From NCBI RefSeq assembly GCF_000003815.2, contig NC_049986.1, positions 21,374,191 to 21,438,190 of the forward strand: a stretch of DNA of 64,000 nucleotides, read 5' to 3'. The position numbers were made by a program, and so were the translations under genes. The notes beneath the pieces are model-generated. The model made no database searches. It had not been told where the DNA came from and saw only the letters and a program-made list of their open reading frames with translations. Origin of the DNA: Branchiostoma floridae (Eukaryota; Chordata; Leptocardii; Amphioxiformes; Branchiostomatidae). Positions within the stretch are counted from its first letter, which is position 1; each line of letters begins with the position of its first letter. Of the stretch, positions 1 through 10,900 are shown one piece after another.

Positions 1-1050
1 TCAAAAGGGTGACATTTCACGACGCGCACGTACACCGACTTTTCTACAAAACACGCCCCCTTTTTAAGTCAGGTACGTATCAAGAACGTCATAATATTGC
101 GTCCAGCACTCATTTCAGGCGCACTCCTGGACTACAAGGCGGTCGGGAGAGATCGAGTAAAGGCATCACTCTGAAGCCCGTCGTCCAAGCTCTCATGTCA
201 GGCGCACTGACGAACTTTTAGGCGGGAGAAAGTACTGGCACCACTCTTCCAAAACTATTGGGGACGTGTACAGTACTTGGCTCCACCTTCAATATGAAGT
301 AGGTTAACTCTTGTTTCTATTTTCACATTTTTTTTTCTAAAATCCGGATAATGCAGAAGGTTGCGGCCTTAAAAGGCAGCGTTTGCCTTTGAACTCCAAA
401 TCGTTTTCCCGTGGACCTGTGTGCCCAAAATATAAAGTTGTGGTTGCTTTTCTGTAGTTTTCAGAGTCTCCTAAGTGCGCAGGTGGTGGTGGGGTGGTTC
501 TTGAAAACATGACACTTTCGTAGCATATCTTCAACGGGATACACTAGACCCCATGCAGTAACTACAAAATAAGTACTGAGAACTTTGGAGAGCTTAAAGC
601 TGTCAATGCCGCCATGCGATAGTCCTCATGATAGTAGAAGTCGAGATCTGTTCCATCCGTCTACACTCTCAACATGTCGCCGTTGTGGGTCTATATCGCC
701 GGGTCTTTTGTATCCTCTCCCGACAAAATTAAATGTTGAAATTTAAAGGTCGGCTTTTTCACGTATTCCACAACATTGTTGTATGCCGTGTGTTGTATCA
801 TCATGATGGAGAAGGCAAAATGTACTCTGCCTAACTTCGAAAAAAATCAGCTACTTCTATGATCTCCCACACCACATACACATGTTGTTATCATGTCACT
901 TGTCAAGTTGGGTTTGTAAACAAGTGATCTTTACCGAGCTTTTTCGTGCTGTTAGCTTAGCTTTGTGCAGACCTAGAGTGTCTCCTTTAGATTTGCTTTA
1001 TAGCATGACATGTCTTCCTTGTTCGACATGATAAAATCGTACATTGACGG
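1..1050. repeat. Dispersed ~1 kb repeat, copy 1 (left end outside window)
   Basis: Words such as tgacatttcacgacgc, then ggcaccactcttcc, tacttggctccacc, and near the right end gtcaagttgggtttgtaaac, recur in the same order at 26,130-27,240 and 28,080-28,320. Shorter pieces recur at 1,923 and 3,130. No open frame of note and no clear terminal repeats, so the class is unknown. Boundaries are approximate. Confidence 0.5.
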
Positions 1051-1922
1051 TGCCGTCAGGGACCAAGGCATATACTTTGAGCGACCCTCGCTCCTAGTAC
1101 TATTTATTTTCTTCCGCTCGTACTAATACAGTACATGCAACATGCAAGTTTGTACCCGAGCCGAAATATGGACTCTTTTGTATCAGATGGAAAGTATGTC
1201 TTTTTAAAACATACAGCGTTCATTGAAGAATATATTTCATTTGTCAAGTTTGGAATAAAGTAATGTTGTCGACAATAATGGGACGGAACTATATAGACGT
1301 ACCTTGATATGTCACCTACCCCAGTAACTAATTTTTACTTGACTTAGGTTTTCTCAAGTTTCTTATGAAAACCTTAGCCTACTTTTACTTAGAAGATAGT
1401 AACCAGATCGTAAAATTTACTCCAGAAAGGTTTGACACAGCCTAACATTTGAATTCCTCTTGGAAATGGTTCATTTTAGCAAAAATTTTGCATGCCTTTC
1501 GCTGACGGCCAAGATGGTACATTTGTATATGTGTGAATACGTGCGATGACTCACGGATCGGTCACCTGTACAGTCAAGAGGGAGGGTGGCGCTTACTTAT
1601 GTTGATGAGATAAGCCAGAATTAAGTATTTCTACATCTCTGTAACAGCAGGTTTGTCTGATGTGGCGCTTAAGCTTAGCTGGTGAGAAACCTTGAGACCA
1701 TTTCAGGGCATTTACGTCCGACTAGACTGATCGTCTAGCCAATAAGCACGCCTTCCATACTATAGCTATAAAGGCCAGCCAAGAACTTTCCAGACTTTAC
1801 CGAATTCATCTGCATTCAATAGTATTGGATTATAAGATAGATTCATCATAAGCTGCCCATCTTCCAAAACAACAAAGAAGAGAGCAATGCCTGTTCAAAA
1901 CAAATTAATCACAATTTTACTC
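1051..1922. other. Non-coding spacer, nothing recognised
   Basis: AT-rich sequence without a convincing reading frame or repeat structure on either strand. Confidence 0.4.
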
Positions 1923-2330
1923 TACCTGTCTGAACTTCAAAAGAGTGACATTTCACTCTGCATAGCCTACGCCGGCTTTTCGACAAAACACGCCCCTTTT
2001 TGAAATCAGTCGATTATGGGAAATGTCATAACATTGAATCCAGTGCTCATTAATTTTTCAGGCGCACTCCTGAGCTATCTAAGTTCAAATGTCGACTTTT
2101 TAATATATTCCCGAACATTGTACAACATGCGCTTTTGCCCTTTTCCATGATCTACACATGGAAAAGTAAAAAAAAAACTTACTATTCTGAAGGCCAGGCT
2201 AAACTTTGCCTGCAACATTGTTATCTAGCGATTGTCTTCCACATGACAGAGTTCCGAGTACGAAACGCATACCCTGGCATTTCATGTCAAACCAAGCATG
2301 CAAACATGGTCAGTCAGATCCCCTAATTTC
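1923..2330. repeat. Dispersed ~1 kb repeat, partial copy 2
   Basis: Starts with the same gaacttcaaaagagtgacat block found at 3,144 and 26,138. It then jumps, probably by internal deletion, to the part matching 730-830 (cgactttttaatatattccc, ttttccatgatctacac). Confidence 0.5.
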
Positions 2331-2372
2331 TACAAGAAAAGTTTGGATTCCTCATCGAAATGGTTCGGTTAG

Positions 2373-2613
2373 GCCCCATTTCCACTAGAACGGTGATCGT
2401 GCTGCGCTCTCACTGCGACCTACGTAGGATATGTGTAGTCTTCACTTTCATACTAGGTATATCATACAAAACGTAAAAGTGCGATTGAGGAGACAACAAA
2501 ACGCACAATGGGTAACAAGATTCGTTTCCTTTCGATAAAATCCGTTGAGCGATTTGTCAAATTTTAGGTCGCAGAGAGAGCGTGGTGAGATCGCCGTCCT
2601 ATTTGAAAAAGGG
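2373..2613. mobile_element. Small inverted-repeat element of the 'gcgctctcactgcgacct' family
   Basis: The left end reads ccccatttccactagaacgg followed by tgcgctctcactgcgacct. The right end is the inverted form, aggtcgcagagagagcg then gatcgccgtcctatttg. There is no coding capacity. Related copies lie at about 27,509-27,745 and 27,745-28,060, with a fragment near 29,695. It looks like a non-autonomous DNA transposon (MITE). Confidence 0.55.
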
Positions 2614-3129
2614 TATTACTATTAATTAGCAAGGTTTTTGACTGCTGGCCAAAGTGATATACAGTAGAGTCCTCTATGTGTGACTGTGAATAGATCATAG
2701 ACTCAGATTGTTCCCCTGCACTTCAAAGGGAGAGGGGACTTGATTTTGGTGAGGCAAGGTTAAATCTTTCTGGCAACTGACAAGAATGATGTGACGCTCG
2801 AGATGTGAACTTCATACTTTGCATCAGGTCTAATATACTTCTGAAGTAAAATAAAACAGGATTTGTTTTAAATTTATTCCTCACATTTATAGGTGAAATC
2901 CTCATATTTATAGGTGAAAAGTGTCACACTGCTTAAAGTTTGAATATTTTTAGGAAACGGTTCATGTAAACAAAGCTTCTTCTTGTCTTTGGCTGATGGC
3001 CAATCCATTTCCACACCTGTGCTGTGCAGCAGTAGATAAGGATGGTGTGACGCCGAAGGGAACATTTCATCATAATTTACTTGTCTTCCAAGACAATGAC
3101 ACAAGCAATGCCTACCGCAGAGGTAATTA

Positions 3130-3560
3130 TGGTTATGCTCTGCCTGTCTGAACTTCAAAAGAGTGACATTTCACGACGCACACGCACACCGACTTATTTT
3201 CAAAGCACGCCCCTTTTAGAAACGGTCAATTATCGAAAACATAGCACTTCTAGCTCTCATTTGTATTGCACTCTTGAACTACCAGGGGGCGCGTACCTCA
3301 GTGGCTAGCTTTCAAAGTCTTCCAAACACATAGGTGGCGCTGGTTTACGATTACACTCTTGTGGCGTATGACGGTATGTTGGGTATGATGCACCAGTTGT
3401 AGCCTAGGCTTGAGCAAAGTAACATGATTCCATATGCATGTATAACTCCAAAATAAGTGCTGAGAACTTCAGAAAGGCTTCAAGTTGCCGTGATTGCCAC
3501 CATTAGATGTTAAAACGCTGGGTTCTTAGACTTTGTAACATGGTACGTTCTACACTTTGA
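3130..3560. repeat. Dispersed ~1 kb repeat, partial copy 3
   Basis: Shares gaacttcaaaagagtgacat, then cacgcacaccgactt and the following several hundred bases, imperfectly, with copies at 1, 1,923 and 26,138. Confidence 0.5.
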
Positions 3561-3779
3561 ACCCGCGGCCATGTTACGGATTTCCGTGGCCTTGACACTT
3601 GTCTGACAAAAATCGCGCTCCTAGCGGCCGGCCTTACAGTTGCCGGGGGTCATTAACCCCAGCCAGCGAGAGATTGTGTTAACACAGGCTGCTTGTCACT
3701 TCTGCTCATAGTTTTTTCTAACTATCTTTTTGGTCTAAGGACCGGACCAAGACGGCACTGTTGATGAGCAAAATATTAG

Positions 3780-5098
3780 TAACTAGAGTTCCACGAACAC
3801 ATACCTTTGCCAAATAAACCAGGTTTGTTATGTAGAATGATGTCTGTAGACAAATGCGTTACTCATTTCATGTTCTTCATAATTATATGCTTGGAGTTGG
3901 TTTATAAAATTTCGGCATTGATTATGCAAATTAGATCCCAAGTTACAATTAATTGATATCAAATTGTGTCAAGCATAACTTAAGCTATCAGCATACCAAA
4001 AATCATGATGATCCTTTGATCCATTCTTGACTTATTCTCTTTCAAAGTCTTTAAATACACCTCTTACTCTCTTCCCTCTTTCTCAGTTACATATGTGACA
4101 ACTTTGATGAAAGTACTATAATGGAATGCAGTGGATTTATAAACTTTTCCTCATCAATTATGCAAATTAGCTGTTAATTTGCATGATAAGTATCACATTA
4201 TATAAGTCTTCACTTAGGCTATCTACATGCCAAAAATCATGACGATCCGTCAACACGTTCATATTTTCTCATTAATTATGCAAATGAGATCATCATTTGC
4301 ATGATAAATATGTATTGACATTTCTCTCTTTCTCAGCTACATATGTGACAAGTTTTAAAGTCCTATCATGGAACGTAGTGAATTTATAAAATATCCTCAT
4401 TAATTATGCAAATTAGCTGTTGATTTGCATAATTGGTATCTCATTATGTTTGTCTTCACTTACGCTACCTACATACCAAAAAACATGATGATCCGTCAAC
4501 ATCTTCATATTTTCTCATTAATTATGCAAATGAGGCCATCATTTGCATAATTGATATCTATCGACATTTCTCTCCTTCCCAGTTACATATGTGACAAGTT
4601 TGAAAGTCCTATCATGGAATGCAGTGGATTTATAAATTTTCCTCATTAATTATGCAAATTAGCTGTTGATTTGCATAATTAGTATACCATTATGTAAGTC
4701 ATCACTCATTCTATCTACATACCAAAAATCATGACGATCCGTCAACACGTTGTAGAGTTATTCTCGTCCAAAGTTTGAAAGGAAACCGGCGCCTGCAGTT
4801 CAAAAAAAGCCGCTAGGGGGCCCAAACTCACAGCACTTACTCTCTGCCTCGAGGGCTATCTACCACTCAAAAATCATGATCACAGCATGTCCAGAACAGG
4901 AGATATCAAAAATTGAGGTTCTGCTGCAGTACCTTAGCAAGCCGCTAGGGGGCCCATTATCGAACTTGACCTTCGTTTTCCCGACCCCTACCCACCTACC
5001 AAATATCATCGGGATCCATCCAAGGCTTCTCGAGTTATGCTGTTAACAGACACACACACAGACACACAGACACACAGACTCACAAGCCCAAAACATTA
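3780..5098 (-). repeat. Retrotransposon tail (copy A) with ~247-bp tandem units
   Basis: Begins on the plus strand with aactagagttccacgaacac and ends in a (cacacaga)-type tract. Inside, cattaattatgcaaattag recurs at about 4,152, 4,398 and 4,645, giving a unit of about 247 bp. A half-unit variant (aaatgag) lies between each pair. The same architecture at 5,308-6,598 runs directly into a minus-strand reverse-transcriptase fragment. I therefore read this as the 3' non-coding tail of a 5'-truncated LINE, oriented on the minus strand. Confidence 0.55.
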
Positions 5099-5102
5099 CA
5101 AT

Positions 5103-5160
5103 ACATAATAATAATAATAATAATAATAGCCTTTAATAATAATAATAATAGCCTTTAATG
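5103..5160. repeat. Simple (ATA/ATT)n repeat
   Basis: Two runs of ataataataat separated by agcctttaat, directly after the LINE tail copy A. Confidence 0.85.
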
Positions 5161-5307
5161 CACATTCATGCCCTATCGGGCTTAGTACAGGCATGTAGAT
5201 ATAAATGGTAGTAATACAGTACACATGGTTTCTAATACTAATCTAAAACATGAATTCTAAAACTAGTCTAATACATTTGTTCGGCTTCTTCTCGTTTCTT
5301 AGTAATG

Positions 5308-7559
5308 TTAACTAGAGTTCCACGAACACATACCGTTGCCAAATAAACCAGGTTTGTAGAATGTGTTACTCATTACATTTTATTTTATATGCCTGGAGTT
5401 GGTTCCCATTGCTCATACAAATTAGATCCCTATTTACATAATAATATTAAATTGTATCAAGCATCACTTAAGTTATTAGCATACCAAAAATCATGATGAT
5501 ACTTTCATCCTTCTTGAAACCGGCTCCTGCAGTTCAAGGAAAGACGTTAGCGGACCCAAACATACACCTCTTACTCTCTGCCATCTTTTTCAGTTACATA
5601 TGTGACAAATTTGAAAGTCCTATCACTGAATGCAGTGGATTTATCAACTTCCGTCATTAATTATGCAAATTAGCTGTTAATTTGCATAACTAGTATCTCA
5701 TTGTGTAAGTTTTTACTTAGGCTATCTACATACCAAAAATCATGACGATCCGTCAACACGTTCATATTTTCCCATTAATTATGCAAATGAGATCATCATC
5801 TGCATAATTAATAATGTATTGATATTTCTTTCTTTCTCAGCTACAAATGTGACAAGTTTAAAAGTCCTATAAAGGAATGCAGTGGATTTACAAACTTTCC
5901 TCATTAATTATGCAAATTAGCTGTCGATTTGCACAATTAGAATTCCATCATGTAAGTCTTCCCTTCGGCTATCTACATACCAAAAATCATGACGATCCGT
6001 CAACACGTTCATATTTTCTCATTAATTATGCAAATGAGGCCATCATTTGCATAATTAATATGCATTGATATTTCTCTCTTTCTCATCTATATATGTGACA
6101 AGTTTGAAAGTCCTATCGTGAAATGCAGTGGATTTATAAACTTTCCTCATTAATCATGCAAATTAGTTGCTGATTTGCATAATCAGTATTCCATTATGTA
6201 CATTGTTACCTGGGCTATCTACATACCAAAAATCATGACGATCCATCAACACGTTCTCCAGTTATTCTCGTCCAAAGTTTGAAAGGAAATCGGTGACTGC
6301 AGTTCCAAACAAGCCGCTAGGGGGTCCAAACTTACGGCACTTACTCTCTGCCCCAAGGGCTATCTACCACTAAAAAATCATAACCACAGCATGTCCAGAA
6401 CACGAGATATCAAAAATTGAGGTTCTGCTGCAGTACCTTAGCAAGCCGCTAGGGGGCCCATTATCGAACTTGACCATCGTTTTCCCGACCCCTACCCACC
6501 TACCAAATATAATCGGGATACATCAAAGGCTTCTCGAGTTATGCTGTTAACAGACACACACACAGACACACAGACACACAGACTCACAAGCCTAAAACAT
6601 AACCTTAGCCATTCTGGCAAAGGTAATCTGGCAAAGGTAAATATGTAGCTAGAGATGTGTTTGTATAATGTCGTCTGATCAAAACTCATAAGAAATATGA
6701 ATTTTTCAACGCTAGACAAAGATTCGAAGCGAGGGAACTTTCCTATAATATAGCTGAAAAGAATACTTCTATCGTTACTATATAAACTACAATCTAATAA
6801 AAAATGAGATTCATCTTCGACCTTGTTCAGGTTACAGAACTGACAGATTCTTTGCTCCAGAGTTGTGCGGTTGTGCCTCCCTGATTCAACACCGAGTTTG
6901 TGGCAGCTGATTCGTAGTTTGGTGATAATAGATCTTTGTCGTTCGTTCGTAATCTTAAGGTACTCTTCTTCGTTATAGGTGGATTTGAACAGTCTGTATG
7001 AGCGTAATTTGTTCTTTGCGTTTTTGCCTTTGTTGTCATTATGGATTTCGCGTAGGAATGTCTGAAAGTAGATGTCCTTTAAACGCTGTTGAATAGCAGA
7101 GATGACTGAAGGCATTTTTGAAACAATTGAGTGTGGAGAATTCCAAACGAAGGCATAACCGCATTCTTCTAAAGTTTTCCGCACACCGGATGCCCAGCAT
7201 TTACTACCTAAAGAGTCTAGTTCTAATTGACATAAAAGTGCGTCTGCCTGGAGACTATCAGCCGGCACATTCAAGCAGACTCTAGTGAAAAACTTAACGG
7301 CGTTTAGGGAGGCCTCCAAGTGTAAGGGGTACCTCCCCAATTCAGCCCGTGCAGCAAGATTGCTAGCTGTTTTGGGGACATTGAGGGATTGTTTGCAGAA
7401 TTTTAGATGTACGGACTCGATTGGGCAAGATTTTGAACTTTTGAAGGAACCCCAAATCTCCGACCCATAAAGTAATATTGGTTTGACACAGGAGTCAAAT
7501 AATTTGTTTTTAACAGACAACGGGGCATCAGCTTTGATGTTTGGAGACCCTAAAGTTAT
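5308..7559 (-). mobile_element. 5'-truncated non-LTR retrotransposon (LINE), copy B
   Basis: A single minus-strand insertion appears to hold the C-terminal part of a reverse transcriptase (7,559 down to about 6,600) followed by a long non-coding tail. The tail ends, on the plus strand, at aactagagttccacgaacac. It again has ~247-bp tandem units built on cattaattatgcaaat and a (cacacaga) tract. Truncation at the 5' side is typical of LINE copies. The clade cannot be fixed from this fragment. Confidence 0.6.
6492..7559 (-). pseudogene. LINE reverse transcriptase, C-terminal fragment
   Basis: The uninterrupted minus-strand frame carries the familiar post-catalytic segment of non-LTR retrotransposon reverse transcriptases. 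It has VKPILLYGSEIWG, then a leucine-rich helical part with ELGRYPL, and a C-terminal zinc-knuckle-like CQFCNLNKVEDESHFLLDC. The palm motifs (YADD) are absent because the copy is truncated at about 7,559, where a stop codon precedes the homologous part. From about 6,600 the frame merely reads through the tail (valine/cysteine-rich translation of the CA repeat). No start codon belongs to it; it is a dead fragment despite the long frame. Confidence 0.7.
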
Positions 7560-7859
7560 TTATTCTGCATGAACTGACACTGTATGTTACACATTTTTGC
7601 TATGCCATCTCAAGTCGTAGATAACGAGTTGTTGACTTAGTTTCTAAAATATAAGAGAAAACAGGATTTATTCCGTTCGTCATGTATCGAAATATGTTTT
7701 ATTTGCCAAGTTTGATGTTGTGATAATGTGGGTGATTTTCAGTACTGACGTGCTGTTTGGTGAAGAGGCGTGGTCTTATGTCATGTTCTACCTGGATGTC
7801 CATCGACGTACTCAGACTACTTCAACTTGATATTTATTTCCACCCATTTTTACATTCAG

Positions 7860-7930
7860 GTTTCTGTACTGTGCGTTTGTATTCCTTGTGATCTCTGTCA
7901 TTCTTCTGGACACGGGTGCAGCTCAGAAAA
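7860..7930 (+). CDS. Gene 1 leader exon (signal peptide-like)
   Basis: After a pyrimidine-rich tract ending tacattcag the exon encodes FLYCAFVFLVISVILLDTG followed by AAQK and ends at a gtaagg donor in phase 1. The hydrophobic core followed by small residues is a good signal peptide. The exon enters with one base completing a split codon, so translation must start in an upstream exon or at a split ATG. The gene 2 leader (30,037) has the same phases. Confidence 0.6.
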
Positions 7931-10900
7931 GTAAGGATAACAATTTTTATTGAAATGAGCTTATACCTGTCTCAACGATGGTCATATTCTTGAAAAAGTA
8001 TTGTGTTATCAGTATCATATATCATTCCTTAGCAGACTGTATGGTCGGGCGTTGGGGCTAACAATCTCTCAGCCGTCTCTGGATCCCGACACGTATAGCC
8101 TATGTTATCATATGTTACATACTATCATGCGCAATATGTTATTCGATCCTGGTACATTAAATATTTTTGTGCAAAGTTTCTTCCTTTAGGAAATCTGAAG
8201 CTTTCCGGTTAAATCTGGTGTCGATCTAAGCTCAGGAAATTGAACATATGACTGATGGCAACAAACTCATGTTTTTTTGTCAAGAATGAAAGTGAAAATT
8301 TTGTCTTTCGAATGTTGTTACTTCCAGGGGGGTGTAGTACTGCACCAATGCCAAATGGCGCCAAAAAACCAAAAGGCTGTAAGCCACCATACGAACACAA
8401 GGAGACATGTCTCTATCAATGCGGGAAACGATACATTGAAAACGGTGGTGACAACGTAAGGACCTGCCGAAAAGGAAGCTGGACTGGGGACGACCTGGTC
8501 TGTGAATGTAAGTACTGTGTGTCTAACCTGGGTGTCAGCCTCCGTCGTGACTGGCTCAGCCCTTTCGCTTATCGTGGTTGGCAAGCGAACGGCTACTGTG
8601 TGTCACGGTGCTTACCATTTGCCGATGGTCCTCATGCCTAGCCTCCAATTTGGAGGCTAGGCATGAGGGCTCCAATGTTAACTGTTTTTTTTACACATAA
8701 ACGAAACATATCATCTAATGATAAATAAAACAACACGTCCCCTTTACGCCAAGACTTGCTTTTGTAATACGAAAATATAAAATGTTATCAAATTTACTTT
8801 CATGTTAGATGCATTGTTCAATCCTAAGCTAAGTCTTTGAAATACTTTTGGGTAGGACGTCTATCTTGCGGAAATCTGAAGCTTTCTAGGTCAACATAGT
8901 GTCGAATTAATAAGAGCATGTGCTGTGATTTTTCCGTCTTCAATGAGCCTGATATTTGTCTTTTCAATGTTGTTTTCTATCAGTGGGACAACAATGCCCT
9001 TCACCACCAAGTCCACCCTCAACTATCCGAAGAAAATGCAGCCCCTCATTCACCCACGGGGAGTCATGTGGCTACGTATGCCGACCCGGGTTTATTCAAG
9101 TCAGTGGCAGCAACGAGAGGACCTGCGATAATGGAACATGGACTGGGACCGACCTGGTCTGTTCTCCAATGGGTACGTCTATCTTACATTCACTGATGCA
9201 GTGATGCTAAGTAAATTCCAAGGGTGTTCATACTGACATTGGATGCTGCTTACATGAGCATGAATTACGATTGTATAGTTGTCTATGGTGGTTTCATGTA
9301 ACTGACGAAACACAACGGGTGTTATTTGAAACGTACTGACCGTTTCCAAAATCATATCCAGTTGCTTGAGTAACTGCGTTTTGGTGTGTCTCTTCTCTTT
9401 CTTTGCAGAATGACGCACAAACATTGAGTATTTCGATTGTTGTTATCAGCTGTTACAGGATCAGGAAATTGCCCTAGACCACCAAGCGTAAGATGCACCC
9501 AGCGGCTTGGCTGTGGGAGACCCTACGTAGTTGGGGCCGCCTGTTTGTACATATGCAGCAAACGTAGACCCAAGTGCGTTCCACAAAACCGCCTCTGGTT
9601 GTTGGTGTGCGTCAACGGGGGGGTCTGGCGGTGGATTGGTGGTAATAGCCCGACATGCAGACGTATGTATGCCATTGTGCCTAGTACTTTTTCACGCTTA
9701 CATTGTTTATCATATATTTGCACATATAACGGGGGCCGCCCTAAGATGGTTCCCGTCGTAAGACGGTACGGATTTTTTGCTGATCTTATTATCCATAAGT
9801 ACACCGTGTTTGTTGCCACTGACTATGCTGATTACAAAGGTAAATAACCAAGTCCATGCACACATAAGTACACCGTGTTTGTTGCCACTGACTATGCTGA
9901 TTACAAAGGTAAATAAACCAAGTCCATGCACACAGCTTTAATTTGCATTCCAAGTATACTTTAACATATTTACTTCATGTTTTTTTAAAAACAGAATTCT
10001 AACAGTAATGTTGACAGTGCTGAATCACTGCGGTCACCGGCCTCTGCGTATTGGCGGCTCGTGTCGCTAACTATACCAACTCTTCCAAGCAGTCAAACAA
10101 CTGCCATGATACACATAAATAAAGCTCCATTAGACACTATGGATATGGGTCTTCAAATGTTTGTTGAGTAGAGAAGCAACCAAAAGGAAGCGACGTAAAC
10201 ATTGCCACCATTGTACTCCCAAGGGAGTGTGGCCGTGAAGGTGGCAGACTAGAGAACGCTCCAAAGATTTATTTGACTGTAACAAAGGATTCGTGCTGTC
10301 TATGAAAATAAGACTTGATAGAGATATGTAGATAATATTTTCATATATAATCAGACAGAGTTTTGTTGATGTTGGCGGTGTCGTTTTTTCGTAATGCTTT
10401 TTATAGTCGGGCATTCACAATCAGTGCATTCAGCCCATTGCCCGTAAAAACATCAGCTGGATTGTTCTAGGTACAGCCTTCCTCATGTGAGACAAGAAGT
10501 ACATACAGTCACGATTTTACTGTCAAAAGAAAGCTAAAATATCATACTATTAATTTTTTCTGTGTACTTGTGTAATTTACCACTTACTTCTGAAGAGAGC
10601 AAAATGTAAAAAAGCGTACCAAGTTAGGCACACTGTCCAGCGTAGCACAAAATTGGAAGGTTACATACACGAAATTGTCTCACAGTGTTTGCCGCTTGTA
10701 ACACGCAGCGCGAAAGGTTCATGAACCACATGAATGCATTTCTTATTCAAGTATGTTGTTCAAATCTATGTGTAAAAAATTCAGTCATCAAAATTTGACC
10801 ACTCTCAGGCAACTAGCGATGGAGCGCCATGAGTTTGAGCGCAAGAAAAAGCGTACCGTGTTGGGGCGCCGGGCACCTCCCGTTAAGAAACAAATTAACT

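Noticed and set aside
6492-6600. Val/Cys-rich C-terminus of the RT frame (SLCVCVSVCVSV)
   Set aside because: Translation of the (cacacaga) tail tract, not protein.
9710-9931. Minus-strand frame with an exact internal peptide repeat
   Set aside because: Produced by the 70-bp tandem duplication; no splice or coding support.
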